The notes: generated from the sequence alone by a model not told the origin. A stretch of DNA of 64,000 nucleotides from Oceanicaulis sp. (GCA_040112665.1 CP157796.1:2939501-3003500), one strand, 5' to 3'. Shown: positions 1-9,302, counted from the stretch's first letter. Numbers and translations are program-made.

Positions 1-692
1 TCGGAGTCCGAGGACTTGGCTTCGGACTCCTCGCCCTCGCCGTCTTCATCCTCGTCTTCGGACGGGGCCGCCGTCGCGTCCTCGCGGACCCCGCCATAGG
101 TGGCGTCCAGGTCGATGATGTCGCGCAGCAGGACCTGGCCTTCCTGCAGCTCCTCGCGCCAGACCATGATCGCTTCGAACGTTAGCGGGCTTTCGCACAG
201 GCCGCGGATCATCGCGTTGCGGCCCGCTTCGATGCGCTTGGCGATGGCGATCTCGCCCTCGCGGGAGAGCAGCTCGACCGAGCCCATCTCGCGCAGATAC
301 ATGCGCACGGGGTCGTCGGTGCGGTCCTGGGCCGAGGTGGTGTTCTGGCCGGCGACCTCGGTCTTCTTCTTGGATGCGACAGCGCGCGGCTTGTCTTCGT
401 CCTCGTCGGCCTCGCCCTCGTCGCCAGACGAGCCGTCGCCGCCGTCCTCCACGTCGTCCTCGGAGTCCACCACCGTGATCCCCATCTCGGAGAGCTGGGC
501 GAGGATGTCCTCGATCTGCTCGGAGCTGAACTCCTCGCTGGGCAGGACCTTGTTCAGTTCGTCATGGGTGACGTAGCCGCGCTTTTTCGCGGTCTTGATC
601 ATCGCCTTGACGGACTGATCTGTAAGGTCGAGCAGCGGGCCGTCCTGGGATTCGGAGGTCGCTTCGGCGGTTTCGGCGGCGGCTTTGCTCAT
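1..692 (-). CDS. rpoD: RNA polymerase primary sigma factor RpoD, N-terminal part (gene runs off the left edge)
   Basis: This is the housekeeping sigma factor, which directs core RNA polymerase to most promoters. Only the first 230 codons are in the window. Translation from ATG 692 gives MSKAAAETAE, then a region 1.1-type helical domain (about residues 20-75), an acidic linker of Asp/Glu runs (about 76-100), and the region 1.2 signature DPVRMYLREMG (127-137). A second acidic run at the window edge fits the non-conserved region between 1.2 and 2.1. A GGGAG-type ribosome binding site precedes the start. The gene lies 54 bases downstream of dnaG on the same strand, the usual dnaG-rpoD macromolecular-synthesis arrangement. 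The DNA-binding regions 2-4 are outside the window. Confidence 0.95.
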   Translation of the reverse strand, partial: MSKAAAETAEATSESQDGPLLDLTDQSVKAMIKTAKKRGYVTHDELNKVLPSEEFSSEQIEDILAQLSEMGITVVDSEDDVEDGGDGSSGDEGEADEDEDKPRAVASKKKTEVAGQNTTSAQDRTDDPVRMYLREMGSVELLSREGEIAIAKRIEAGRNAMIRGLCESPLTFEAIMVWREELQEGQVLLRDIIDLDATYGGVREDATAAPSEDEDEDGEGEESEAKSSDS

Positions 693-746
693 GCGGTGAT
701 CGTGCTCCCGGAGGATCGTGCGCGGTGCGGGGTCTTCGCCCTCGCC

Positions 747-2597
747 TCAGCGGCGTTTGCGGTCTCGCCTCACGGCGGCGAGGAAATCTCTCAGCGCGTC
801 GGAATCGCCCTGTTCCAGTACGTCGGCCTGACGTGAGCGCTCCTCGGCGATACGGGCGTCTCGAGCGACCAGCTCCATATAGGAGGCCGAAAGCCTCCGC
901 CAAGCCTCACTACGGCTCTCGGCGTCGGCTTCCTCACCTCCGAGCGCGGCGCGCATCGGCGCGGCGTCGACTCCCAGTCGCGCGAGGTCCGCACCGTAAC
1001 CGCGCCGGGTCAACACGTCACGCAAGCCGCCGTCGAGCAAGGGCTCCCCAGACAAACAGGCGTCTAGTATCGCGTCACGCAGGCTGTCAAGCGGACCGAA
1101 GGAGGTTTCGGCCAAACTCTCGGCTTCAGCCTCGGCGATCTCGGGATGCTCGACCGCCGCCAGCAGCAGCTGTCGCGCCAGCGGATGGGCCCGCCCGCCG
1201 CGCTTGACGTTGCGCACCAGTTCGCCAGTCGGCCGCACGGGCAGATCAAATCCGCGCCGCCCGCCCCGCTCGCCGCGGCCGGCATACCCGCCCCGACGGC
1301 CGCGCTGCGGCTGGGCGCGAGCAAAAAGCGTATCGAGCCGGGCGTCGAACTCGGCGCGGTATTCCGCCTTCACGTCCGGATCGGCGATCTTGGCGGCGAG
1401 AGCCCGCAGGCGCTTCCTGAAGCCCGCACGCCGATCGGGATCGGTCAGCGGCTCGACGGCGAGCTCGCGCTCCCAGAGCACGTCGATCAGCGGGCGGGCT
1501 CCCTCGATCGCCTCATTGAGCGCCCTGGGCCCCTTCTCACGCAGAAGATCGTCAGGGTCCGCGCCATCTTCGAGAAAGACGAAGCGCAGCGTCTTGCCCG
1601 GTTCGAGCAGCGGCAGGGCCCGCTCGGCGGCGAGCGCGGCGGCGCGCGTGCCCGCGCTGTCGCCGTCAAGGCAGACCACCGGTTCGGATCCGGCGCGCCA
1701 GAGCAGCTTGATCTGGTTTTCGGTGAGCGCCGTGCCCAGCGGGGCGACCGCATGGCCCAGGCCGGCGCGGGCGAAGGCGATCACGTCCATATAGCCTTCG
1801 GCGACGATCAACCCCCTGGCCTTGACCTTGGGGTCGTTCGCAAACGCGCGCGCCTCGGGATAGCGGTAGAGGATCGAGCCCTTGTGGAAGAGCTCGGTCT
1901 CGGGGCTGTTGAGATATTTCGCCCGGGCGTCCTTGCTCATCGCCCGGCCGCCGAACGCGACGAGACGGCCGCGCGCATTCTTGATGGGGAACATCACCCG
2001 GCCGCGGAAGCGATCATAGGGCGCGCCGCCGTCGTCAGGCGCGATGAGCAGCCCCGCATCGACCAGCTCGGCCGGCTTGGCGCCCTTCTGCAGCAGGGTC
2101 TCGGCGAGGCCCCGGCGGCGGTCAGGCGCGAAGCCCAGGCCGAACGCCTCCATGTCGGCTGCGCTGAGCCCGCGGCGCTCGAGATAGGCGCGCGCCTCCT
2201 GCCCGGCCGGGCTTTGAAGCTGGCGAACGAAATAGCCCTGGGCGGCCTCGATCCAGTCCAGCAGCGATTTGCGCTTTTCTTCGGCTTCGGGGGAGCGCTG
2301 TTCGGATTTGGGGACTTCGAGCCCGGCCTCGGCCGCGAGGGTCTCGACCGCCTCCATGAAGCTCAGCCCCTGGGTCTTCTGCAGCCAGGTGAACACGTCG
2401 CCGTGCTCCTGGCTCGCGAAGCAATGGTAGAAGCCCTTTTCGTCGTTAACGAAAAAGCTCGGCGTGCGTTCTTTCTTGAACGGGCTGAGGCCGACGAACT
2501 CGCGGCCCTGGCGCTTGAGCGGGACGGTCCGTCCGATCAGGTCGGACGGGCGGACACGCGCCTTTATCTCGTCGATGAACCCGTCAGGAACCGCCAT
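747..2597 (-). CDS. dnaG: DNA primase DnaG
   Basis: DnaG makes the RNA primers for chromosome replication at the fork, together with DnaB helicase. The 616-residue product has the N-terminal CHC2-type fold (about 30-70), the catalytic core with the TOPRIM motif GLIVAEGYMDVIAF (about 258-271), and a C-terminal helicase-binding region. The zinc site is largely lost: the positions aligned with the four usual ligands are S38, K41, C59 and S62. Many alphaproteobacterial DnaG proteins are, as I recall, similarly degenerate there. The start was placed at ATG 2597 (MAVPDGFIDE), because the frame extended to 2615 adds six residues with no family counterpart. It lies between yqeY and rpoD, probably in one operon. 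Confidence 0.95.
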   Translation of the reverse strand: MAVPDGFIDEIKARVRPSDLIGRTVPLKRQGREFVGLSPFKKERTPSFFVNDEKGFYHCFASQEHGDVFTWLQKTQGLSFMEAVETLAAEAGLEVPKSEQRSPEAEEKRKSLLDWIEAAQGYFVRQLQSPAGQEARAYLERRGLSAADMEAFGLGFAPDRRRGLAETLLQKGAKPAELVDAGLLIAPDDGGAPYDRFRGRVMFPIKNARGRLVAFGGRAMSKDARAKYLNSPETELFHKGSILYRYPEARAFANDPKVKARGLIVAEGYMDVIAFARAGLGHAVAPLGTALTENQIKLLWRAGSEPVVCLDGDSAGTRAAALAAERALPLLEPGKTLRFVFLEDGADPDDLLREKGPRALNEAIEGARPLIDVLWERELAVEPLTDPDRRAGFRKRLRALAAKIADPDVKAEYRAEFDARLDTLFARAQPQRGRRGGYAGRGERGGRRGFDLPVRPTGELVRNVKRGGRAHPLARQLLLAAVEHPEIAEAEAESLAETSFGPLDSLRDAILDACLSGEPLLDGGLRDVLTRRGYGADLARLGVDAAPMRAALGGEEADAESRSEAWRRLSASYMELVARDARIAEERSRQADVLEQGDSDALRDFLAAVRRDRKRR

Positions 2598-2636
2598 CTC
2601 GCCCCGCGCTCGCAAGAGCCGGAGAGGTTAACCCGG

Positions 2637-3104
2637 TCACGCCCGGTTCTGAAGCAGCGTCTTCACTTCCTGGCCGGCGCGGGAGAAATCCATGCGGCCG
2701 GTGTAGCGCTCTTTCAGGGCGCCCATGCAGCGGCCCATGTCCTTCAGCCCCGTCGCGTCGAGTTCGGCGACCACTTCGCGGGCCGCGTCGGCGATCTCTT
2801 TCTCGCCCATCGGCTCGGGCAGGTATTCGGCGACGATCTCGGCCTCGCGGCGCTCGCGCTCGGCGAGGTCGAGCCGGCCGGCCTGCTCATAGGTGTCAGC
2901 GCTCTCTTCGCGCTGCTTGAGCAGCTTTTGCAGCAGCGCCTGGATTTCGGTCTGGTCGCAGCCGTCGCAACGGTCGGCGGCGCGCGCAGCGATGTCGCGA
3001 TCCTTCACCGCAGCCTGGATCAGGCGCAGGGTGGAGACGCGGACCTCGTCCTTGGCGCGCATGGCGTCCTTGAGATCGGCGGTGAGTCTGTCGCGGAGCG
3101 ACAT
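2637..3104 (-). CDS. GatB/YqeY domain protein
   Basis: This 155-residue protein is a free-standing YqeY, the domain also found at the C terminus of the amidotransferase subunit GatB. Its own function is unclear; a tRNA-related role is inferred from GatB. The sequence starts MSLRDRLTADLKDAMRAKD and has the family's helical body, with EIVAEYLPEPM near the middle and GRCMGALKERYTGRMDFS toward the C terminus. It is the first gene of a probable yqeY-dnaG-rpoD unit, 39 bases before dnaG. It is divergent from carA, so the 180-base gap between them should hold promoters for both directions. Confidence 0.92.
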   Translation of the reverse strand: MSLRDRLTADLKDAMRAKDEVRVSTLRLIQAAVKDRDIAARAADRCDGCDQTEIQALLQKLLKQREESADTYEQAGRLDLAERERREAEIVAEYLPEPMGEKEIADAAREVVAELDATGLKDMGRCMGALKERYTGRMDFSRAGQEVKTLLQNRA

Positions 3105-3184
3105 GGGGAGGCCTCGTGGTGCTTTGCGACGCGAAGAAGCGCCAAGCGATTGAGAAACAAGCGTTTTTCTTGCGCAGCGGACGC

Positions 3185-3213
3185 TTGACCGGCAGACCCG
3201 CCGGGCCTAACTT
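3185..3213 (+). promoter_or_regulatory. Candidate sigma70-type promoter of carA
   Basis: TTGACC (3185-3190) is followed after exactly 17 bases by TAACTT (3208-3213), about 70 bases before the carA start. The -35 box is five of six to consensus; the -10 box is weaker. It lies in the yqeY/carA divergent spacer, where a carA promoter is expected. No attenuator or PyrR-type leader was recognised. Confidence 0.45.
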
Positions 3214-3284
3214 CCGCGCGTTTGTCCGCCCGCCGCAAGAGCCTTTGCTCGCGCCGGCCGGATGTCTATCGGAGGCGCGCAGAT

Positions 3285-4502
3285 ATGCCGGAAGCGGTCG
3301 AGAATCAAGAGCAGACCCGATCGGCCGCCGACGAGACGGCCGCACCGGCCTGGGCGACCGCCGCGCTGGCGCTCGCGGACGGCACGGTTTTCTACGGTCA
3401 CGGCGCGGGCGCGTCCGGCACGGCGATCGGGGAGCTGTGCTTCAACACCGCCATGACCGGCCATCAGGAAATCCTGGCCGATCCCTCCTATGCCGGGCAG
3501 ATCGTCTGCTTCACCTTCCCTCACGTGGGCAACACCGGCGCCAACAGCCAGGACGAGGAAGCCGCGAGCGAACTCGCCCGCAAGGCCGCGACGGGCATGG
3601 TCAGCCGCGCCCGCCTCACCCCGCCGGCCAACTGGCGCGCCGAGCAGAGCTTTGAAGAATGGCTCGCCGCGCGCGGCATCGTCGCCATCACGGGCGTGGA
3701 CACCCGTGCGATCACCCGCCGCATTCGCGAACACGGCATGCCGATGGCCGCCGTCCAGCACGCCCGTGACGGCAAGCTCGACCTCGACGCACTGAAGAAG
3801 ACGGCCGCCGCCGCGGCCTCGATGGAAGGCGCGGAACTGGCCGAAGCGGTGTCCCGCGCCACCAAGGGCGAGTGGGCCGAGGGCGGCTGGGGCTGGCCTG
3901 ACGGGTTTGCGAAAGGCCCTGAAGACGGCCCGCTGGTCGTCGTGCTCGACTATGGCGTGAAGGCGAACATCCTGCGCCGCCTCGTCGCCGCGGGCGCCCG
4001 CGTCACCGTGGCGCCGGCGCGCGCCACGGCTGAGGACGTGCTGGCGATGAAGCCCGCCGGCGTCGTCGTCTCCAACGGTCCGGGCGATCCGGCCGCGACC
4101 GGGAAATACGCCCTCGACACCATTCGCGGCGTGATCGACGCCGGCGTTCCGGTGCTCGGGATCTGCCTGGGCCATCAGATGCTGGCCCTCGCAGTCGGCG
4201 CGAAGACGCTGAAAATGACCCAGGGCCATCACGGCGCGAACCACCCTGTGAAGAACATCGAGACCGGCCAGGTCGAGATCGTCTCCATGAATCATGGCTT
4301 CGCGGTCGACAGAAACAGCCTTCCCGCCGCCGCAATCGAGACCCATGTTTCTCTGTTCGACGGAACGAATTGCGGCTTTCGCCTGACCGACAAGCCTGTC
4401 TTCGCGGTGCAGCACCACCCCGAAGCCAGTCCCGGACCGCAGGACAGCTTCAACGTTTTCGGCTCCTTCGTCGCCGAGGCGGCTGCGCGCCACCCTCGCT
4501 GA
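3285..4502 (+). CDS. carA: Carbamoyl-phosphate synthase small (glutaminase) subunit
   Basis: CarA hydrolyses glutamine and passes ammonia to CarB, which makes carbamoyl phosphate for pyrimidine and arginine synthesis. The 405-residue product has the N-terminal CPSase small-chain domain (GELCFNTAMTGHQEI region) and a class I glutamine amidotransferase domain. The nucleophile is C294 in VLGICLGHQ, and the partner histidine and glutamate lie in VQHHPEASPGP. The start at ATG 3285 has GGAGG nine bases upstream; the frame stays open further upstream without conserved sequence. carB lies about 7.4 kb downstream rather than next to it, with five other genes between. Confidence 0.96.
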   Translation: MPEAVENQEQTRSAADETAAPAWATAALALADGTVFYGHGAGASGTAIGELCFNTAMTGHQEILADPSYAGQIVCFTFPHVGNTGANSQDEEAASELARKAATGMVSRARLTPPANWRAEQSFEEWLAARGIVAITGVDTRAITRRIREHGMPMAAVQHARDGKLDLDALKKTAAAAASMEGAELAEAVSRATKGEWAEGGWGWPDGFAKGPEDGPLVVVLDYGVKANILRRLVAAGARVTVAPARATAEDVLAMKPAGVVVSNGPGDPAATGKYALDTIRGVIDAGVPVLGICLGHQMLALAVGAKTLKMTQGHHGANHPVKNIETGQVEIVSMNHGFAVDRNSLPAAAIETHVSLFDGTNCGFRLTDKPVFAVQHHPEASPGPQDSFNVFGSFVAEAAARHPR

Positions 4503-4582
4503 CGGTTTGCCGGCGTTAAGGTGTCCGCGATAACCTAAAGGTCGATGCGGTCGCCGGACGGCATGTCTGAGAGGGGAAATCG

Positions 4583-6895
4583 ATGACGCTTCGCAAAGCG
4601 CTTCTGACGGCGGTATTCGTCGGCGCGGCCATGGCCGTGACCGGGTGCGGCGGCGGCGGAGGCGGCGCGTCCGGCGGTGTCCCGGTGGCGCCGCCCCCTC
4701 CTCCGCCGCCTCCTCCTCCGCCTCCGCCGCCGCCGCCACCGCCCCCTCCCCCGGTCGTCCAGCCGCCCTCGGCGTTCGAGACCCCGGAGTATTTCTGGCG
4801 CGACTCCGACACCGGCGAGCCGCGAACGGGGCTCCCCCTCATAAACGCGTCATACGCCTATAGCCGCGGCGCGACCGGCGCAGGCGTCCTCGTGGCGGTC
4901 GTGGACACCGGGGTGAATCTCGACCACCCGGAGTTCGAGGACCGCCTGGTCGACGGCCTGGACACCGCAGGAAACCGCGGCGCCGACGATACGGGAGACG
5001 GTCACGGAACAGGCGTGGCGGGCATCATCGCCGCCAACAAGGACAGCCGGGCGATGCACGGCGTGGCGTTCGAAAGCCTCATCTTGCCAATCCGGGCCGA
5101 TGTAGTCGGCTCCTGCGAATCTGATGGCGGAGACGGTTGCACTTTCGCTGACCGCGATGTCGCCGAAGCGATCGACGCAGCGGTCGCCAGGGGTGCGCGC
5201 GTCATCAACCTTTCGCTGGGACGTGATGCGGAGCTTCGTGACAGCGCTACCTTGACCTTCGCTGCGATGCGCCGCGCCGCACAGGCGGGCGTGTTCCTGG
5301 TGGTCGCGGCCGGCAACACCGACGAAGGCGAGACCTTCCCCGATCCGACCCCGGGGTTTCCCGCGACCTTCGTGAACGACCTCGGCGCCAACGGCTTCGC
5401 CGTTGCGGTCGGGGCGGTGGATTCCAACAAGCAGATCGCCGACTTCTCGAACGGCGCGCTCGGCGCGGAGAATTTCTACCTGGTCGCTCCGGGCGTCCGG
5501 GTCGCCTCGCCGGGCGCCGACGCCGAAAACGGCGATCCGCGATATTTCCTGTGGTCGGGCACCAGCTTCGCCGCGCCCCATGTCGCCGGCGCTCTGGCGC
5601 TGCTTATTCAGGCGTTTCCAGGCCTCACCGGCTCGGAAGCGCTGCAGATCCTATTCGATACGGCCGAGGACCTCGGCGATCCGGGCCCCGATCAGATCTA
5701 CGGCGTCGGCCTGATCGATCTGGAGGCCGCGTTCCAGCCTGTGGGAAGTACGAGCGTCCAAATGGGCGGCGCATCCGGTGAAGCCGTCGATGTCGGGCTG
5801 CTGACGATGCCGCCCTCAGGTGCGTCCGGCGACTGGATGTGGCGCTCGGGGCTGCTGTCCGAAGCGGTGCTGCGCGACGGGTATCGCCGCGCGTTCAAAA
5901 TGGATCCTGAAGCGCCGACCGCCGCGATCCGAAGCTCCGGCCTATCTGCGATGGAAACCGCCGCTGAAGGCGCGCTGTCGCGAACCTCGCGCACAGTCGC
6001 AGGCCCGGCCGAGATCAATCTGCGCTACGCCGAGCCGCGGCTTCATGCGCTGAAAAACCTGCCCGCCGAGACCTATGGCGACGCGCCGGACGTGCGCTTC
6101 TCCTTCACCTCCGGCGGGCTGACCCTGGAAGCCGGTCGCGGTTTCGCCGCCGCCTCCCCGGTGGAGAGCGCGGGTCAAAGCGCGCTCAGCCCGGCGCTGT
6201 TTTCCGGCGCGATCGCCGGGCTGACCGATCAGCGCGACTGGGCCGCGCTTGGTTACAGGATCGGGGACGTGTCGATCGGCTTCCGGGCGGCGGGCACGGG
6301 CGAGGACGCCTTCTCTGCGGCGAGCGCGCTCTACCATTTCGGCGAGCACGCTGTCGGCGTCGAAGGCGGTTCCGGCGAAGAGTCGCGTCGCACCCTCGGC
6401 GGGCTCTTTTCTGCACGCTTCGGCGTACAGGACCAGACCCGCTCGAATTTCGCTGCAGCGCTGTGGTCCGGGCCGCTTCCGGCGGGCTGGCGAGGCGCTG
6501 CGCGGGTCGAATATGCCGACGCCGACATCACCTTGCCGCGCTTCGTCACGCTGGATGACGATGTCGCCGCGAGCGCTTGGAGCGTCGGCGCCGAGCGGTC
6601 CTTCGCTGGCGGCGTCTTCGGTCTGACGCTGTCTCAGCCGCTCCGCGTGGAGTCAGGCTCGATCACGGCCTCGATCCCGGTTTCGGTCGATGACGACGAC
6701 CGGCTCGGCTGGGCGCTGCGCAGCGCGGACCTCACACCTTCGGGCCGGGAAATGTCGCTTGAAGCAGGCTGGCGGGTCGGCCTGGGCGAGCGGACCAGCG
6801 CCAACATAGCGGCGCGCTTCACGCGTGATCCGGGCCATATCGCCAAGGCCGAGGACGAAGGCCTCATCTGGATGGGGCTGCGCACGACCTGGTGA
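4583..6895 (+). CDS. Subtilisin-like (S8) serine protease, lipoprotein with polyproline linker and possible outer-membrane C-terminal domain
   Basis: The 770-residue exported protease begins with a lipoprotein signal ending in the lipobox AVTGC (lipidated C22). A glycine run and then 21 consecutive prolines (codons at 4691-4753) follow. The S8 catalytic domain is clear: D108 in VVDTGVNLDH, H141 in GHGTGVAG and S328 in GTSFAAPHVAGA. The last 300 or so residues alternate polar and hydrophobic residues in strand-like fashion and end in Trp (GLRTTW), as in autotransporter barrels or outer-membrane proteins; that assignment is inference. Substrate and surface exposure are unknown. The start has a GAGGGG-type ribosome binding site. 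The gene is probably transcribed on its own. Confidence 0.85.
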   Translation: MTLRKALLTAVFVGAAMAVTGCGGGGGGASGGVPVAPPPPPPPPPPPPPPPPPPPPPVVQPPSAFETPEYFWRDSDTGEPRTGLPLINASYAYSRGATGAGVLVAVVDTGVNLDHPEFEDRLVDGLDTAGNRGADDTGDGHGTGVAGIIAANKDSRAMHGVAFESLILPIRADVVGSCESDGGDGCTFADRDVAEAIDAAVARGARVINLSLGRDAELRDSATLTFAAMRRAAQAGVFLVVAAGNTDEGETFPDPTPGFPATFVNDLGANGFAVAVGAVDSNKQIADFSNGALGAENFYLVAPGVRVASPGADAENGDPRYFLWSGTSFAAPHVAGALALLIQAFPGLTGSEALQILFDTAEDLGDPGPDQIYGVGLIDLEAAFQPVGSTSVQMGGASGEAVDVGLLTMPPSGASGDWMWRSGLLSEAVLRDGYRRAFKMDPEAPTAAIRSSGLSAMETAAEGALSRTSRTVAGPAEINLRYAEPRLHALKNLPAETYGDAPDVRFSFTSGGLTLEAGRGFAAASPVESAGQSALSPALFSGAIAGLTDQRDWAALGYRIGDVSIGFRAAGTGEDAFSAASALYHFGEHAVGVEGGSGEESRRTLGGLFSARFGVQDQTRSNFAAALWSGPLPAGWRGAARVEYADADITLPRFVTLDDDVAASAWSVGAERSFAGGVFGLTLSQPLRVESGSITASIPVSVDDDDRLGWALRSADLTPSGREMSLEAGWRVGLGERTSANIAARFTRDPGHIAKAEDEGLIWMGLRTTW

Positions 6896-6981
6896 CCGCT
6901 TCGGCGCGACAGGCTGGCGGGCGCCCGCGCTCCGCATTAGCCTGACGCGCTGAATCGGATTGACGGCGCGAGGGCCGAACC

Positions 6982-7731
6982 ATGGCGAGCGCACCGCCGC
7001 CGCTGACACTGGAAGAGCGCATCAAGCGCACGCTCGTGCCTCCGAGGCTCGAGCTCAGGCGCATCGTCGCGCGCGAAAAGCGCAAGGGCGAGCCGGGCGT
7101 GCGCCTGCTCCCCTTCCTGCTCGATCCCGAACGCGCGGCGATGGATATCGGCGCCAATCGCGGCATCTGGGCCGCAGAAATGGCCGCAGTCTGCGAGACC
7201 GTCTGGGCGTTCGAACCCAACCCCAAGCTCTACGCCTTCCTGGAGGCCGCGGCCGATCCGCGCGTGGCCTGCCGCAAGGAGGCGCTGTCCGATGCGGCGG
7301 GGCAGGCCGAGCTGCTGATCCCCGGCGAGGCGGGGCGGTATTCCAACCAGGGCGCATCTCTCAACCCCGACAAGGTCGGCGATCAGGCGCATATGCGCGT
7401 CGAAGTGACCACCGCCCGGCTCGACGATCTCGATCCCCCGCCGACCGGCTTTCTAAAGATCGACGTCGAGGGCCATGAACGCGCCGTGCTCGAAGGCGCG
7501 CGCGGGCTGATTGCGCGGGACCGCCCGGTGATGATCGTCGAGATCGAAGAGCGCCACACAGGCCGCGATCTCGACGGCGAGCTCGATTTCGTCGAATCGT
7601 TGGGCTACCGCACGCTGGCGATCCGCGGCGGACGGCTGATCGCGCGCTCGCGCCTCGATGTGGAGCGCGATCACCGCGCGCTCGCCGGGAAGCCGGGCTA
7701 TGTGAACAATTTCGTGTTCTTGCCGGATTAA
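6982..7731 (+). CDS. FkbM-family SAM-dependent methyltransferase
   Basis: This 249-residue protein carries the FkbM methyltransferase fold: the SAM-binding motif AMDIGANRGIWAAEMA, the acidic residue ending strand 2 in VWAFEPNP, and the family signature FLKIDVEGHERAVLEGA followed by MIVEIEERH. Family members O-methylate sugars, polyketides or glycan ends; the substrate here cannot be read from sequence. It starts at ATG 6982 and is followed after 16 bases by a substrate-binding lipoprotein gene, so the two may be co-transcribed. No glycan biosynthesis genes lie nearby. Confidence 0.85.
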   Translation: MASAPPPLTLEERIKRTLVPPRLELRRIVAREKRKGEPGVRLLPFLLDPERAAMDIGANRGIWAAEMAAVCETVWAFEPNPKLYAFLEAAADPRVACRKEALSDAAGQAELLIPGEAGRYSNQGASLNPDKVGDQAHMRVEVTTARLDDLDPPPTGFLKIDVEGHERAVLEGARGLIARDRPVMIVEIEERHTGRDLDGELDFVESLGYRTLAIRGGRLIARSRLDVERDHRALAGKPGYVNNFVFLPD

Positions 7732-7747
7732 GGCTCGGGGACGGGGC

Positions 7748-9301
7748 ATGATCGATCAGGCGGTGTCGCGGAGAAGCGTGCTCGCAGGCGCGGCCGCCCT
7801 GACGCTCGCCGCTTGCGGACGGGGCGACGGCGCGCCGTCTGGACTTCTGAGGGTCGCGATCGATTCAGAGCCCGACAGTCTCGATCCGCTCCGCGGCCAG
7901 TTCGCCTCGGCCGCGCTGCTGTATAAACAACTCCACGCCCCGCTGACCGAATACTCCCCCACAGGCGGCCTGGCGCCCGGCCTCGCCATGACCTGGCGCA
8001 GCGAGGACGCCCGAAGCTGGCGGTTCACGCTGCGCTCCGGACTCGTCTGGTCGGACGGCGCGCCGCTGACCGCAGAGGACGTGGTCTGGACCGCGCAGCG
8101 CTCGGTCGATCCGCGCACCGGATTCGCCGATCTCGGCGATTTCTTCGCGGTGCGCGGCGCGCGCGAGGCGCTGCGCGGCGAAGCGCCGCCCGAAGCGATC
8201 GGGGTCAGCGCGCCGGACGAACGCACAGTGATCTTCGAACTCGACCGTCCCGTCGGCGCGTTTCCGGTGCTGATGCGGGAATTCTACCCCCTGCCCCGCC
8301 ACGCGATCGAGGCCGCGCCGGAGCGCTGGACCGACCCGGCGGGCTGGGTCTCGGCGGGCCCCTACCTGCTCAAGGAGCGCGGTGCGCAACGCTTCAGGCT
8401 CGTGAAGAACCCGCGCTTCGCGGCGGCAGACAGCGTGACGATCGAGGAAATCGAGATCGCGGTGATCGAGGACTCCGCCGCCCGGGCGCGCGCCTTCCGC
8501 GCCGGCGATCTCGACCTCGCAGACCGGCCGCCGCCCGATCAGATCGGCTTCTATAAAGAAGCGCTGGGCTCTCTGATCGAAGGCTTCGACGCGCCGATCC
8601 TGACGTATCTGAAGGTCAATTGCGCGCGTCCCGGCCTGTCGGACGTACGCGTGCGGCGCGCTCTGTCCCTGGCGCTCGACCGGGCGCGCCTGAACGACGT
8701 TTTCTTCGACGGCGAGGCGACGCCGGCCGACCGTGTCGTGCCCGATCCCGACGCGCCGCCCGCCGCACCGGCCGATCCCGACGCCGCCCGCACCCTGCTC
8801 GCCGAAGCCGGGTTCGGCGCTGAAAACCCTCTCTCGGTGACGTTGCGCGCCAGTGCGGGCGACCGCGACCGGCTGGCGGTCGCGATGATGGACGATCTTC
8901 AACGCGCCGGCGTGCAGGTCCGGCTTCTCGCGACCTATCCGCTCGATCTCTACCAGGCCGTGGACGGCGGGGATTACGATCTCGCCCTGGGCCGGTTCGA
9001 CCGAGGCATGAAGGCCGATCCGGACTTCATGCTGCAGCCCTTCATGGAGGGCGGGTTTGCGGACAACACAGGCTGGACCGGCCCGCGCCGGATCGCCTTC
9101 GACACCCTGACCGGCGAAGCGCGCGGCACGATCGACGCCGAGGCCCGCGCCGCCCTGCTGGCCGAAGCCGAGCGCATCTTTCTTGAGGAAGCCAGCTCGA
9201 TCCCGATCGCCTGGGAAAAGGCCTGGTGGATGGTCTCGCCCCGCGTGCGCACCCAGCCCGGCGTCCAGCCCCAGCTCTGGCGCGATCTGGCGCTGGGATG
9301 A
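7748..9301 (+). CDS. ABC transporter substrate-binding lipoprotein, family 5 (peptide/oligopeptide type)
   Basis: This 517-residue periplasmic binding protein belongs to the OppA/DppA family. Its signal has twin arginines and a lipobox (SRRSVLAGAAALTLAAC), suggesting Tat-type or mixed export and lipidation. The mature part shows the family pattern SEPDSLDPLRGQ, then LAPGLAMTWR and GLVWSDGAPLTAEDV. No permease or ATPase gene accompanies it, so it is an orphan component. A second member of the family lies at 50204-51808. The ligand is unknown. A strong hairpin terminator begins two bases after the stop codon. Confidence 0.88.
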   Translation: MIDQAVSRRSVLAGAAALTLAACGRGDGAPSGLLRVAIDSEPDSLDPLRGQFASAALLYKQLHAPLTEYSPTGGLAPGLAMTWRSEDARSWRFTLRSGLVWSDGAPLTAEDVVWTAQRSVDPRTGFADLGDFFAVRGAREALRGEAPPEAIGVSAPDERTVIFELDRPVGAFPVLMREFYPLPRHAIEAAPERWTDPAGWVSAGPYLLKERGAQRFRLVKNPRFAAADSVTIEEIEIAVIEDSAARARAFRAGDLDLADRPPPDQIGFYKEALGSLIEGFDAPILTYLKVNCARPGLSDVRVRRALSLALDRARLNDVFFDGEATPADRVVPDPDAPPAAPADPDAARTLLAEAGFGAENPLSVTLRASAGDRDRLAVAMMDDLQRAGVQVRLLATYPLDLYQAVDGGDYDLALGRFDRGMKADPDFMLQPFMEGGFADNTGWTGPRRIAFDTLTGEARGTIDAEARAALLAEAERIFLEEASSIPIAWEKAWWMVSPRVRTQPGVQPQLWRDLALG

Positions 9302-9302
9302 A

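Noticed and set aside
1146..3188. Long open frame on the plus strand opposite dnaG and yqeY
   Set aside because: It mirrors the GC-rich coding of the minus-strand genes, is Arg/Gly/Ala-rich with no recognisable motif, and has no ribosome site; dnaG and yqeY are certain.
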